A stretch of DNA of 64,000 nt from Euglena gracilis (GCA_039621445.1 CP154956.1:95794406-95858405); one strand, 5' to 3'; positions 1 through 10,954 are shown, numbered from the stretch's first letter. Numbers and translations are program-made. The notes: a model not told the origin generated them from the sequence alone.

Positions 1-1170
1 GATTCGTGTACGAATAACCAAGAATCACCACAAATTTCGTATTTTTCCAAAATCACGAATAACCAGTAATTTTTCCCGAGAAAATTTTTATTAATGTTGC
101 CATTCAGCATTTGGAATTGTGTTTTATTTGTTCTTTAGAAAATCTTTTTGGTATTTTGGCACGTGTGATGGATTTGGGGAGATGGCATATCACAATGTAC
201 TGCTGCTACTGAAGCCATGGAAGTGACGAAGAAGAAGAAGGAATGGAAACGTGGGGGGAAATCAACACCACTTGCATTCTCCAGATTCGGCTGCAGTGTT
301 GAAAAAAGCGTTTGACGAGGTGCTCTCTCTGTGTGCCCAAATGCCCGTTGGATTCCGTGCAAGCCACAAGTTGCACAACATTGCAAAGACCATTCTGAAT
401 GGCTTGGATAAAAGTTAGCGTCGTTTTTCGAAAGGGCACCTGCTGCACTGTACGCAAAAGGTCCACATAGTTTTGTCCCATTTTTTTGCCCCCCTCAGAT
501 ATCCTGCTCGTCAAAGGAGGTGGTTTGCATTCTTTCGCCCAGGGAAGGCCAGTATTTCACTCTGGGCAAAAGAATGCAACCGTCACCCAAGTGCATTTGT
601 GGACGATGCGGATGGATGCTTGCCAGAGGTTCGAATTTATCCACTTATTTCTTCGGTTTATGAAAATTCAGAGGGCCGACATGCACAAAGCAAAGTCCCA
701 TCCAACGTGCAAGCCATATTGAAGATTTTGGGTGCAGATCTTAATGTGGTGAAAGCTACCATGGTTTGATAGGTCTTTTTCATACTGTTGTTCATCTTTG
801 ATGCATTACAGGGGAAGCGAAGAACGTGCGGATTTGTGCGAATATTTTTTTAAAATTGATCAATCTCGCACAAAGGACAAGTGAACCGGTTGCTTGTATT
901 TTTGGCTCATCAATTAGTTGCTATCGAAGCAGAGGTGTCAATCAAATTGAATCAGAAGTCCTTACATCCCGGGTTGTGTCAGCTTTAGAGTGTATTTCTG
1001 GTGATGAGAGAAAGCAGTTGGAAGCGAAATTCCATCAATACAAGGATGATGCATGTACGACGTTGGCAATTGTGTAGATTTCCAATTGTTTTTTTACCTT
1101 AAAAGGCATTGTTCTTCCTGTCGCCATCCCAGCACTCCATCATTCAGCTATTTATCTGAAAACCGACAGA
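1..1170. other. AT-rich stretch with weak coding fragments
   Basis: No gene can be supported. Three short open stretches on the plus strand look mildly protein-like: about 300-417, 600-768 and 820-1,077. The last follows a possible acceptor (TTACAG at about 811). None shows a recognisable domain and all end in stops, and alternative frames look equally plausible. They could be exons of an unseen gene or remnants of a transposon. The first 75 bases contain loose copies of the ACGAATAA motif that is tandemly repeated at 1,178-1,290. Confidence 0.3.
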
Positions 1171-1177
1171 TTTTGGC

Positions 1178-1290
1178 ACCACGAATAATCATGAATACTC
1201 ACAAATGATCACAAATGATCACAAGTAATCACGAATAATCACGGATAGTCACGAATAGTCGCGAATAATCACGAATGATCGCGAATGAGA
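1178..1290. repeat. 10-bp minisatellite
   Basis: About eleven imperfect tandem copies of a 10-bp unit resembling CACGAATAAT, with substitutions at most positions. Similar isolated units occur at the very start of the window. Confidence 0.75.
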
Positions 1291-1294
1291 AACG

Positions 1295-2010
1295 GCGGTC
1301 CTCACCACAAAGGGGTGGGAATTTTTGCTGACTGGTGTTTTCCAGCTACTGAATTGGGGGTTGAACAAACCAAAAAAACAACCATAGGGTTAAGGGTTTT
1401 CCGTTCAGCCTCACCCTCACCCCAGGTGGCGCCAAGGGGGGGGTTGGACCCCCCACTCCACCCCTTCCCATTCCTCCAGGAGGGCAGTTGTCAAACGCCG
1501 CCAAAGAAAACATTATTTCTCGGTGCTGAATCCCCCCCTTCCAGGCCTTCCCATAAAACCCTGGGGGAGGGATCAGACAGCAGTGGCCGATGGTGTCTGA
1601 CCGTTGCCGAAGTCTTGGGGTTTCCTTTTTTTAAAAAAAAAGGGGGGGTGATAATCGGAATGATTTAAGTCTCTTTTTATTCCATATGCTGTGGTTTGCT
1701 GCCCATCTCTTCTCCCACAGAAACAGACTCCACAGTTGCCACACAGGCAGTGTGCAAGTACCTGCACCCTGTCCCATCCCTCTGTGAGTGTCCATTTCTG
1801 CGTGTTTGTTTGACCTTGTGATGCTGAGGTGTGTGACAATCTTTTATTTTCTAAAATCCATTATTTTGTCATTTCATTTCAACTTTTCTTTGATTTTGTT
1901 GTATTTTTCATATTGTATTTTTCGTGCGGTGCTTCATTGTGTGACGTGTAATCGGGTTCTGCCTTTCTTCCTTGTCGATACCACCCCCATCCTGTTGTTG
2001 CGGGAGAGGA
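1295..2010. other. Non-coding, G/C runs and T-rich DNA
   Basis: Holds G and C homopolymer runs around 1,430-1,470 and a T8/A9/G7 tract at about 1,626-1,650, which resembles the edges of the small elements described elsewhere. The 1,790-2,010 part is T-rich and open in one frame but gives only a hydrophobic low-complexity peptide. No gene is supported. Confidence 0.4.
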
Positions 2011-2014
2011 TGGC

Positions 2015-2268
2015 AGGTGCCTGGCAAGCGAGTGCTGGTCCCATTCCATCTCCCCCGCTGGCCGCGAGCCATCTGGCAGACGAAGCTGCAAAAGTCTGGA
2101 TTCGTTTCGCGTTGAAATTTGCCACACTGAAATGCCCAATAGTATCATCCCGCAGCTCTGCGACGTTCACAGAGGTAGTTGATCATTGGAAAAGCAATAT
2201 TTTTGCAAACGGTTCTGCTAGACCCACCCAGGGAGCCACACCACACTGCATCACTCACAATCACAAGG
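2015..2268 (+). CDS. Candidate exon, unidentified protein
   Basis: Open in one frame from an AG at about 2,010 to a CAAG|GTGAGA donor at 2,268/2,269. The predicted peptide begins with a Pro/Ala-rich part and continues through segments such as ADEAAKVWIRFALKF and FTEVVDHWKSNIFANG, which look like folded protein. The donor is a good consensus. Product unknown; the following 250 bases are T-rich and intron-like. It could instead be a chance open frame. Confidence 0.33.
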
Positions 2269-2520
2269 TGAGAATTTCACCACGCAACACGCCAATCCCG
2301 ATGCAAAACTTAGCAAGTATCACTCAAGGCCAAGTGAGGTTTGGTGAAAGCTCATTTCTCGAGAAGGTTCATTTGCATTCACACAAACCGATGGGAAACA
2401 CCATTTTTCTGTCTTTGCTGTTCCCTTCTTTTCTTTTTTGCTTCTTTTCCTGCTCTTCTGTTCTTTTTCTTCCTTTGTGTACCATTATGCCAAATACACA
2501 ATTATTATGCCATTATCAAA

Positions 2521-2685
2521 CAAGCTTTTTTTACTCTCCCTGAGGGGGGGTTCCCAGGCCAGAGGCGCAGGTATGAGTTTCGGCGCGAAGTGCCAGACAA
2601 TGTTTTGGGAAATGCCTTTTGAAGGCCCGATTTTGGGGGTTTAGGGGGGACCCCGCTCCCCCCAGACAACTTAAACAGTAGCCTG
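2521..2685. mobile_element. Probable degraded MITE
   Basis: Begins CAAGCTTTTTTTAC and ends near AACTTAAACAGTAGCCTG, an imperfect inverted pair like the CAGGC...CTTTTTAAG ends of the hAT-like elements here. Inside are a G run, the hairpin-like motif CGGCGCGAAGTGCC at 2,581, and a C run. No clear flanking duplication was found. Confidence 0.35.
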
Positions 2686-2821
2686 TCCATTTCTTTTTTG
2701 GTCCATTTCGGATGAATGTTTTGGTCTTTCTTGGCGGAGTTTTCTTTTCGTTGTGTCCTGCCATGTCCCTCGGCCTCAGGCTGCCGAGAAAGCCGCATCG
2801 CCCTCCGCCGCCCCAGAGCAC

Positions 2822-3151
2822 ACCATTGCTTTAGGTGTGTCCGACCCCCTCCCCCGACCGACTGGCTGACTGGTTTATTCGGAGTGACTGATTGGGTTTT
2901 GCCTCCAGACCCCCCCCCCTGGGGGGGTCAGCCAGGATAGGAGAAAGTGGGTGGCGCGGGGAATTTTTTTTGGGATTTTTGACCCAAATCCTTTGATATT
3001 CGTCCATTTTTGGCCGAATGGCCAAAATGACTGACCCCCTGGGGGGGGGGTAGGAAGTGGGTGGTTTGGGTTTTGAAAAGTGCCTGACTGGTTTTTGAAA
3101 GTGAAAAGTGACCCCCCCCCCGGACTCCCCTGGTGGTCGGTAAGCAATGGT
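2822..3151. mobile_element. TIR element, ACCATTGCTT ends
   Basis: Starts ACCATTGCTTTAGG and ends TAAGCAATGGT, giving a 10-bp terminal inverted repeat. The interior alternates C/G runs with GTGACTGAYTGG and CTGACTGGTTTT motifs. A second element with the same ends and similar length lies at 56,901-57,212. No transposase is encoded and the superfamily is not known; it ends just before an exon acceptor at 3,160. Confidence 0.6.
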
Positions 3152-3160
3152 ATGCCCCAG

Positions 3161-3301
3161 AGTCGGACCCCATCGACGCGGACAAAGACGACGACGACGA
3201 CGACGACGACGCTGACGACGATGACGATGACGATGACGAGGGCGGCAGCGAGTCTGGCCCAGGAAGCTCCCAATGTGTATTCCCACCACACAGTTGTAAA
3301 G
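3161..3301 (+). CDS. Candidate exon, Asp-rich acidic protein
   Basis: Follows acceptor CCCCAG at 3,155-3,160 and ends at donor AAAG|GTAGTT. The open frame begins SDPIDADK and contains eight Asp, an Ala, then eight more Asp, followed by EGGSESGPGSSQ. Such acidic tracts are common in nuclear and chromatin-associated proteins, but this is composition only and not a family assignment. The GAC/GAT mix argues for a coding tract rather than a pure triplet microsatellite, though the tract could still be a repeat read in one frame. Confidence 0.45.
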
Positions 3302-3350
3302 GTAGTTAAGGCCTGACTGGTATTCTGGTCAAGCCCAAAGCCAAGGGGCG

Positions 3351-3422
3351 ATGGAGTTGGCGGCAGTGCAGCGGTCCCGGAGGTCAGACCTCCGCACACT
3401 GCGCCTCCGCACCACTGAATGA
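3351..3422 (+). CDS. Candidate terminal exon, SRRSDL peptide
   Basis: Reads MELAAVQRSRRSDLRTLRL then RTTE and a stop. It is clearly related to the sequence at 26,463-26,534 and its tandem copy (MESAAVQQSRRSDLHTKHL), including the stop and the ACTGAATGACTGGG context. Similarity at both DNA and peptide level suggests a duplicated exon or a short repeat. Function is unknown. Confidence 0.35.
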   Translation: MELAAVQRSRRSDLRTLRLRTTE

Positions 3423-3782
3423 CTGGGGCAGGCATTCAGAGCGGTTTCCGTTTGTCGTGTTGTGCGTCTTGTGTGTTTGTAGTGCGCATTTGTGAAGGAG
3501 CAGCCGCGTCACGTGTAGACGCAATGTATGATTTGCAGTTTCAAGTTTCTGTGGTTTTTTCTATGGCCTCCATTTACACATACCCAGTAAGAAATGACAG
3601 GTCGTTTGTTTTTATGCTTTGGTTTTCTCTTGCACAATCATCCCTGATCAGGGGTTATGCAAAGACATTTTTGGGTGTTATTTTTGTTGCTCTTTTTTTT
3701 GCATTGTGTGTATCGAGGGTCCATGTTGCCCCCCCCCCCTCCGGCCTCAACGTCCCCCAGGCGAAGAGCAATCTGCCAGCAG

Positions 3783-3882
3783 GGGTCCAGCTGTATGGTG
3801 ATTGACTCCGAGCCCGACGAGGACGACACAGTAGTGGTGCTGACCGGCCCCGGCCGCGAGGGGGCCAGGGCGGGCCGGCAGG
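3783..3882 (+). CDS. Candidate exon with SUMO-interaction-like motif
   Basis: Acceptor options are CCCCAG (3,760) and CAGCAG (3,782); a possible donor is GGGC|GTGAAT at 3,883. The peptide includes CMVIDSEPDEDDTVVVLTG: hydrophobic cores (VID, VVVL) next to acidic residues, the pattern of SUMO-interacting motifs. The frame stays open to 3,940 (RVPH then stop). It lies downstream of the Asp-rich exon in the same orientation and could belong to the same gene. The motif reading is an inference from a few residues. Confidence 0.42.
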
Positions 3883-4189
3883 GCGTGAATGGCGGCGGGC
3901 AACCAGCCGGCCACGCCACGTTGACACGTGTCCCGCATTAATGACACACTCCCAGAACGTCAGTGCTCCAGGCCGGGGTCGGGTGAAACCTGTCCAATCA
4001 ATCTCTGGTTAAGGGTTCGGGATTGAAAACGTGCTGCGTGAAAATTGCCTCCCCAGTGGTAACTGCCCCCTCTCTCCCGGCGTGAAATTTGATGATAATG
4101 CTCCACAAAACAGCTGTCCCATTGTTTTCATTCTTCCGCAATCCAAATGGAGGAATTGCCATGGCAGTCGGCCGGGTCAATTGCCTTTG

Positions 4190-4430
4190 GGTTCCCGGGC
4201 TCGCCCTGCCAGGGAAGGGCAGCAGCCCCGAGACGGCCGCCCCACCCCCACCCCCAACCTCCGCTCCTGCACTCGTTCCCGGTGCCCCCCTCCCCTGGTG
4301 CTTGCATTTGCATTTGCGTTCCCCGGCCCCGGCTGCCGAGGGTGTCCCGTGGCATGGGGCTGGGACGTTCTGGGGCCGGCAGTCCACAACCCACGGCAAG
4401 CTGGCCCAGATCGTGGGTTTGTGGGGTGCA
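4190..4430 (+). CDS. Candidate exon, proline/alanine-rich
   Basis: GC-rich island open in the frame giving ALPGKGSSPETAAPPPPPTS and, further on, THGKLAQIV. Composition resembles the other Pro-rich islands on this strand. Other frames are also open, borders are unclear, and a MITE begins 40 bases downstream. Confidence 0.28.
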
Positions 4431-4468
4431 GGGGTTCAGTTGGGTCCGCCTTCCGCCTCTTTTGGGAG

Positions 4469-4730
4469 CAGAGGTCTTTTAAGTTTCGTGATCTGGGGGG
4501 AGGGTGGGTGGGTCCTGGCAACCCCCTGGGGGGGGTCGGGCCGAGTGGGTGCCCCGCCAGTGACGGGGTTGTCTTCTATTTTCGGCACAAAGAACCGAAC
4601 ATTTTTTGGACCCAAAAATTGAACCCCAAAAGTGGGTCCCCCAAGCCCCCCCCCCCCTCCAGGGGGCCCCCCTGGGGAGGGTGAGTCCACACCTCCCCCT
4701 CCCCTCTCGGTCCTTAAAAAAAAATCTCTG
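4469..4730. mobile_element. hAT-like MITE with 8-bp TSD
   Basis: Begins CAGAGGTCTTTTAAG and ends CTTAAAAAAAAATCTCTG, an inverted pair. It is flanked by TTTGGGAG (4,461-4,468) and TTTGGGGG (4,731-4,738), 7 of 8 identical. Interior: G run, GGGCCGAGTGGG, a degenerate hairpin motif at 4,583, A/T-rich part, C run. The interior resembles the element at 16,701-16,923. An 8-bp duplication with CAGAG ends is the hAT signature. No transposase. Confidence 0.7.
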
Positions 4731-4859
4731 TTTGGGGGAGCGTTCCTCATCGGCGATTTTGTTTTTGTCTTTGGTGGCAGGAGTGACGGTTTTTTTTGCG
4801 CACAGAGCTTGCGGCGCCAAAATCCCCTGCTCAGGCCTTGTCTCGGTGGGGAACCGATA

Positions 4860-5350
4860 GTCGGTCGTTCTGTCCATGTTCGTTTTGGTCTTGTTCACAT
4901 GCATATTTTTTTCACATGTATTAAAGTAACTTCTAACCAAACCAAATCATCATCCCTTGCTGAGAGTTGTAATGATAAATTTGACCACTCAAAGCTGCTA
5001 AAAAAATGTTGGGGCCATTTCCAAGCCAACCAGGATTTTAGTTGTTGCGTACCCCCATATGTAAAGTCATTTGGGCATTTCAAAGAGGAAAGCAAAAGGA
5101 AGCTCACAAACGTGCACAGCGAAGCCGTGCAGTGGTGCAGCATGCAGCTCGTTGCTCCCATGCCACCACAAACCTTTTCCTGACATGGGATTCGGGTGGG
5201 AAAACAAAATTTTTTCCTGAAATTTCCGTAAATGAAGGTTTTTGGAACTTGCACAGGTATTCTTCATTGGGTATCAATTTATGGTCGCATATAATTAATT
5301 TTACGCACACATGTTGTCTGAAAATATTTGCATGTACATACACACATGTT
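4860..5350. other. Intron-like DNA, no gene seen
   Basis: AT-richer sequence with short open frames on both strands and no clear splice sites or domains. Confidence 0.35.
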
Positions 5351-5353
5351 ATG

Positions 5354-5390
<37 letters not shown>

Positions 5391-5392
5391 AT
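5354..5392. repeat. (AT)n(GT)n microsatellite
   Basis: About nine AT units followed directly by about ten GT units. Confidence 0.9.
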
Positions 5393-5480
5393 GTGTATTA
5401 ATTTGATGTATATTGATGTTGTTTTTACATTTTGTATAGTGTTACACCCTGGTCAGGCTCTACCCGCATACCCCAAGTAG

Positions 5481-5663
5481 GCCTGCCGCCATTGCCGCCG
5501 AGGCCACAGTATCGCCGCCCACGCCCAGCCCGTCCCCACCGGGGCCGACTCCGCCGCCCGGCGAGCCCAGCGAGGAGGAGCAGCGGCGGCTGCAGCGCCG
5601 GGCGCGGTTCGAGGAGCAGCGCCAGAAGCTGGTCGGCCCGGGCGTCGCCGAGCTGGCGGCGGG
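5481..5663 (+). CDS. Candidate exon, Pro-rich then basic helix
   Basis: Acceptor AAGTAG ends at 5,480 and a possible donor GGG|GTGGGG lies at 5,664. The peptide starts Ala-rich, runs through a Pro/Ser/Thr tract (VSPPTPSPSPPGPTPPPGEP), then SEEEQRRLQRRARFEEQRQK and LVGPGVAELAAG. The EEQRR...RF pattern recurs in the exon at 7,811 (NEEQRRRRRKERFEK), which suggests internal repeats or one gene. GC at third positions is very high. Family not recognised. Confidence 0.55.
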
Positions 5664-5679
5664 GTGGGGCCATTCCCCG

Positions 5680-6590
5680 GCCCGTGTGTGGTGTGAAACG
5701 CAAACCCATCGCTTCGAACGGTGTGAAAATGCCTTGGCACAAAAGCAGTCAGATTTGGATGTATGACCGCGACCCGGGGAGGCCTGTGCGGCGGGTATGA
5801 GAAAAGGAGGTCCAATCATTACTCCGGAAACAGAGTGGCACTCAAATCGCTCTGGTTGAGCAGGGCGGTGGAATTTTCTGGAGTGTGCGCCGAAAAACGG
5901 AGCAGAGCCTTTGAAGAATCAATACCCGATGCATTGCTCCGTCCCAGTTAACCCCCCTCCCAAATACGGGCAAGCGCGACCCCCAAACGAAGCAATTTAA
6001 ACGGCAGAAATCAGCTAGTTCCAAACATAAGAAGACCCCAAAATAGCAGCAACCCCGAGAGCTGAAAACTTAATATGAGCAACTGGTTCCTTAATCTTGG
6101 GGCGGGTCATGGGCTTACTGGGCTGTTGAAGTCAACAGGGACAGCAAATGTGGAAACCACCAAAAAAAAACGGTGAAAAAGCGAAGCATTCCTATGCCGT
6201 TTTTTGGGGTTCTCCCTGGAATTTGCTTCCAATGATTTTTTGGACTTCTTCTTCTCGTTTATTTGGAAGAACCGCAAGTGTCTGACCCTCGAATGATTCT
6301 GATTATTCTGGCTTCCGGGGGAAAAAATAAAAATGCATATTTTCGCATCGATGGGTGGGGAGGGGGAAGGAAATGCGCATCCGAAGCCACGGGAGGGTAT
6401 GCTGGTCCTGCTTCCCCTTCGTCCACTGGCAGTGCGGTGGAGGAGAAGGCAGCCTGCTTCCCTTGGGCTTGTCCTTCGGCTTGCTCCCTCCACAGCCAGG
6501 CAATACCCCGGCTGGGTGGCCGGGCATCGTCGTCAGGCCTTTCGGCTGCTGCCATTTTTTTTTGTGCGTCACCACGACCCACCGAGAAGG
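5680..6590. other. Intron-like DNA, no gene seen
   Basis: Mixed composition with T-rich and A-rich parts. Open frames on the minus strand at 6,107-6,669 are low-complexity Pro/Arg peptides and are not supported. Confidence 0.4.
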
Positions 6591-6662
6591 CGTCCATGGG
6601 GATGGGCGTGGTGACGGACTTCCGCAAGGAAGGTTGGCGCCTCGGGGGGGGGGGGGGGGGTG

Positions 6663-6735
6663 CGGCCATCCCCGGCGGCTGAACAGCAGCGGGAGGACCG
6701 GCTCAAGATGAAGCTGGAGCTGCAGAAGCCCCTCG
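6663..6735 (+). CDS. Candidate exon, charged helix
   Basis: Open frame reading AAEQQREDRLKMKLELQKPL, rich in Glu, Arg, Lys and Leu, ending at a possible donor CTCG|GTGTGC. The upstream border is a G run, so the acceptor is uncertain (AACAG at 6,686 is one option). Copy 2 keeps the frame with one amino-acid change in the leading part. Confidence 0.45.
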
Positions 6736-7810
6736 GTGTGCCTGAGGCAGAAGAGAGCTGAAGGTTGGACTCCAGTGAGGCGGGGGGTGGGGGTCCGCCA
6801 GACCCTCTCCCCTCCCTCAGGGGGGGTGTGGGGTTGGGGTCTCGCGCAATCCCACATAATTCCACATATTTTGAAGTGTTTTATCGGGCCTCCCGGGTTT
6901 TTTTGTAATTTTGGACTTTTCCCCACCATGGATGCTGTTTTTCCACTTTTCCCTGACCCAATTTCATCGATATTTGTGATTTCTCCAATGTCTCTGTTAA
7001 AATCTTGTCTTAGTTTTATTTGGCTCGTTTTCATTGCCACAGGTTGTTCTTCATTCAAGCAAGGATGGATCTGCAGCCATTTGTGTTCGTGAGGCTTTTT
7101 TACCATTCAGCAAAAAAATAGAAAGAATGGGATACAACGCAGATTTTTTTGGAGTAAGTGCAAATATTTTTGGGGCTAAGTGCAAAAAATTTTGCCAGCT
7201 CTGGACAAATGCATTTGAACCCTCTCGGCAAAAATGAAGATGCTTTTGGCAAATTTTGAAGCTACCTGTGGGCAAGTTTTCGATCTTAAAGCAGAGATCC
7301 AATATCCGTTTTTTTTTTTTTTTGCATAATCCACATATTCTTGTTCGAGACCAATTTGGTTTTTTCGGCTCATTTTGAAGCTTTTTTGTGTCATTCTGGG
7401 CTAATTTTGTTCACGATGGATGAATGGGGCTATTTTTTGGGGGCTATTCTGGGCAGCTTGGGCCGTTTTGGGGCATTTTGGTCCAACATTTTCGCCTCAA
7501 ATTGCACGTTTGCAATTTTGCATGGATGTTGCAGTTGGGGAGGGGGTTGCTATTTTTGTGAGAGTGGAATTGACCCCCTCCCTGCGGAAGTTGGTAAAAA
7601 TGTATTGCACCTGAGTCACAGCGGAAAGGCAAAACCCCTGCAAGGCGCCTTGAGAGGGTAGACCCAATTGTACCTTACGACGTTGTGGGGCTGGGTCGGA
7701 AACACCAACAGGGTGCGGGCCGCCTGTGTCAGTCTGGGCCAGGACACCGCAATGAGCCCCATGCGGACTGGGCGGGTCTTTTTTTCACTCCCGTCGCCCG
7801 CTCCCGGCAG

Positions 7811-7932
7811 CCAAGTTCCTGGCGAAGCGGCCCCCGAGCCAGCTGCCCGAGAACGAAGAGCAGCGCCGGCGCCGGCGGAAGGAGCGCTTCGAGAAGCCCG
7901 CGAGCAGAGTGGCGGGGGCCGGCCATCCGCAG
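7811..7932 (+). CDS. Candidate exon, basic EEQRRRR segment
   Basis: Acceptor CCGGCAG ends at 7,810. The frame gives KFLAKRPPSQLPENEEQRRR then RRKERFEKPASR, similar in style to the exon at 5,481. The donor is unclear: an internal GT at about 7,909 is GC in copy 2, so the true end is probably further right. Strongly basic, possibly nuclear. Unidentified. Confidence 0.5.
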
Positions 7933-7939
7933 GGGTTTT

Positions 7940-8455
7940 TATCGTTGTCAGCTTGGTGCAGGTTGGCGCAATGAGTTCCAAGTCACAAGAACAATAATTC
8001 TGGTTTTATTGGCCTTAACCCCGACCGTCATGTTTTCGTTAACCTAACTTTTTGTGTAAAAGCCACAAGCTCGTTATTTTTATGCTGTACACATATAATC
8101 AATTCGAAACCCATCAATGTGTTTATTCCTCGAAACCTGTCGACAAAAAATGCTTCAGAAAGAGTTTAATGCCGTGGATAAATTTCCATTGACACATACA
8201 AAAGGTCAGGTTGTAAGGTGCTGTCTGTTCTTCTTCATTTCCAAAGGGTGGATCTCTTGACGGCTGGCAGTGTGGATTATCCTCATTTGTGGTCCATCTC
8301 AGTATACTCCGTTGACAAGTTGTCAATCACATGATACCAGCTGGGCCATGCAGCAAATAAAATAGGTGAAATTTGCCGCACCAGATAAATTTTTCTCAAT
8401 TGTTTCCTCACAAAGTCACCTGAATATTCCTGAATAAAACGTTTACATTGAAACG
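7940..8455. other. Intron-like DNA, no gene seen
   Basis: AT-rich, nearly identical in copy 2 (29,260-29,790). Short open frames only. Confidence 0.4.
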
Positions 8456-8459
8456 GAAC

Positions 8460-8488
8460 AAATATCTGTGTGTATGTGTGTATGTATG

Positions 8489-8538
<50 letters not shown>

Positions 8539-8582
8539 GATGGATGGATGTATGTATGTATGTGTGTATGTAAGTATGTATA
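8460..8582. repeat. TATG/TG/GGAT compound microsatellite
   Basis: Runs of GTATGTAT, (TA)n, (TG)n and GGATG units; the order and number of units differ in copy 2 (29,796-29,924). Confidence 0.9.
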
Positions 8583-8804
8583 AATTTGCTTCTTTTTAAT
8601 AATCAAGAATGTTAAAAAAAACTTTGTCAAAATTGTGTATCTCCCCCCTCTGACTCAGTTCCAACAAATTTTTAATGGTTTTAGGGAGGCTTGCGGTGTG
8701 TTTGGTTTTTACGATGACTGTGCCCCCAAATTTCGCCAGCAGGCAGCATGTTTTCGGACTCCCGCAATCGTTGCATTTTGTGTCCGTTCTTCCCCTCCTT
8801 TCGT

Positions 8805-8924
8805 GCCGCCCTGGGCCCACCGGAGCCCCCCCAGGCCATCCGCCCCCTCTCCCCCAGCGCGTCGCCCCCGCCAACCCCCACAACCAGGGGCTCGGCCCAA
8901 CCCACCCGCCCAAAGGCAGTACAG
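8805..8924 (+). CDS. Candidate exon, Pro/Ser-rich
   Basis: Open frame AALGPPEPPQAIRPLSPSAS then PPPTPTTRGSAQPTRPKA. One difference from copy 2 is synonymous (CCC/CCT). Disordered-type composition like neighbouring islands. The borders are not clear: the region lies in intron-like DNA that is rearranged upstream in copy 2. Confidence 0.33.
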
Positions 8925-8929
8925 TCGGG

Positions 8930-10300
8930 TTTTTTTTTACCCCACAGTGTGTCTGATATTGGCCGATTTTGTTCTGGAAATACCAATAATGGCCAAAAAT
9001 GGGCATTATTGGCAAGTATCAGGGATCAAAAAAAAATGGTTTGGTGCTTCGCCCTGGTCACTGGAGAAAATTGTGCTGCCCCCCCCCCCCCCAGACGCTT
9101 GGCCCAATCCATGATTGAAGGTCGGGGTGCCGGTTGGTTTTTGTGGGTGGGGGGGTGGGTCAGTGCCATGGGGACATCCCGGCATCCCGAGAAGCACTGA
9201 TTGTTTCCTGGCCTTTCTGAACAAGGGAAGGGCAGGCAGCGCCAAACCAGGGCCCCCATGGTGACCCCCAAGGACCTTTGTTGTCCAACCCAGGCCATCT
9301 GAGCCAGCTTTGCCGCCTCCTCAACCCCTCCCCCGAAGCATGGGCGGGCCGCCGCCTCCGGGGGGGGGGGGAGGGGCGCCTCCATTTGGACCCACCTGCG
9401 TGAATTTTGTTGATTTCTTTCAGGAATCCCATCAAAATGGGGGGTGCACACATGCAGCGAACCGCCGCCTTTGGCGGCAGGGGGGGTGCGCTTTTATTTG
9501 GACCCGCGCTTCTATTAGAGGGGGGGGGGTTGGACTGCCGGGGCCAATGAATGGTGAGGGGGAAGTCGACGTGTGGGTCCCGGTTGGGTCTGTCCACCGC
9601 TCAGGAGGGGGCCGCTGCACCCAGTATCAACCCCGGCCCCCTCAGGCCCAAAGCCCCCGGTTGGCAACACCTCCCCGAGGTCAGGCCCCTGTTGGGTGAT
9701 TTGCTCCGGTCGATCGCTTGGCACCCCTGCGAGGCACCTCTAGGAGGAGACGGAAAGGAAAATATATGCACAGAAATGTTTTTGAAGTCTTTGCATTTTT
9801 TTCCATTTTTGGTTTGTTACACATATACACACATACACATATACATTTTTTTGAAGTACCATAAAGCTGTGGACAAGTAGTTTTGTGAAACATTTTTGCG
9901 GTTTTTATCTTTCAGTGTGGATTGCTAGCGAAGGAGTGGTATTTATCCCTTCCAGCAGAATTGTGCTTTTTTCCAGTTCTGTGCAGTTCTCTCTTTAGCA
10001 GTGCCGTCCTTCCCCCAGTCATCGCCAGCAAGGTGGGGACCTAGGATCGCCCAAATGCGGGCAGGTTCTAGGGAATATGGGCAGACATCGGGCAAACAGG
10101 GGCGAAACGGTGAGGGGCACAAGCACTCCAATTTCGCTGCCGCCGACAGGGGACAGGGGCTTGGGCAGAACCTCCGGCGCAGGATCCGGCTCCACCCGGT
10201 AAAGAACAGCTCGAGAAGCAAGGTGTGTCCCTTCCAACGAAGCATCTTCGCATAGTCTCCACTTCCCCACCCCACCCGCACCTTTTGGTGTTTCTTTTTA
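8930..10300. other. GC-run-rich DNA, one weak exon candidate
   Basis: Contains C runs (9,080; 9,360) and G runs. A possible exon follows GCTCAG at 9,604 and reads EGAAAPSINPGPLRPKAP, but no donor is convincing. The rest is intron-like. Confidence 0.35.
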
Positions 10301-10305
10301 AAAAG

Positions 10306-10568
10306 GATCAGTTTTGTTGTCGTTGTTGTTGTTGTTTTGCACAGCAGTGTTTGATAAAAGGAAGGTGTGTGGGGGTTGAGAGGAGGGGGGGGGTCTCCCT
10401 CCTGCACCGGAAGGGCTCTCCGTCTCTTTGTCCTCACATCAAACCCATGGGTGGGGGGAGGGCTGTGCAGAACCAGACTGCCGAGTCCGGGGTTCGAGAA
10501 ATGAACCCTCGGCTCGTTTTTTTGACATTGCGGGGTCCCAGCGGGGGATGGGGGGGGGGGGCTGCTCC
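10306..10568. repeat. ~263-bp segment absent from copy 2
   Basis: Copy 2 runs directly from AAAAAGGATCA to CCGATTTCGGCG, while copy 1 carries this extra block. It includes (GTT)n, a G run and a CCCAGC/GGGGG part. There are no matching ends or target duplication, so a deletion in copy 2 is as likely as an insertion. Confidence 0.75.
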
Positions 10569-10700
10569 ACCGATTTCGGCGTGAGGCGCCGAAAGGATTT
10601 GGCGCCCCCAGCCGTGACAGTGCAACGAAAGCGGTCACCCCGACCCTGGGGATGCGTGGGAGACGCCCCCAGCTTGGCCCGGGCCCCCCCCCCCCCGCAG

Positions 10701-10892
10701 CTACGGAGCGGGAGCCGAGCTCCTCCTCCTCCGGCCGGCTCAGCCCCGACGTCCTCGCCCCCACCCCAGCGGCCGGGCCTCCCGTTGAGCCGGGGCCCCC
10801 GGTCCCCTCGCCGAGCCCATCGCCGGCGCCAGCGCCAGTGCCGGCGGGGGCAACCGCTCCGAAGGGGGTTAAGGTGAAGGTGGAGGCGCCAG
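10701..10892 (+). CDS. Candidate exon, Ser/Pro/Ala-rich
   Basis: A C run ending CCCGCAG (10,700) is a strong acceptor and CGCCAG|GTGTGG a donor, with the intron continuing as a (GT)n microsatellite. The peptide has TEREPSSSSSGRLSPDVLAP, a long Pro/Ser/Ala repeat and KGVKVKVEAPG at its end. VKVKVEAPG includes a VKVE-type stretch that could fit a sumoylation consensus, an inference only. Copy 2 differs by one Ala/Val change and silent changes, and has the same length. Confidence 0.58.
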
Positions 10893-10896
10893 GTGT

Positions 10897-10952
<56 letters not shown>
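10897..10952. repeat. (GT)n microsatellite at splice donor
   Basis: About 28 GT units starting a few bases inside the intron. Copy 2 has about 15 (32,112-32,142). Confidence 0.95.

Positions 10953-10954
<2 letters not shown>

Noticed and set aside
1788-2010. Hydrophobic N-terminal part of a 251-residue open frame
   Set aside because: T-rich intron-like DNA; only the part after 2,015 looks like an exon.
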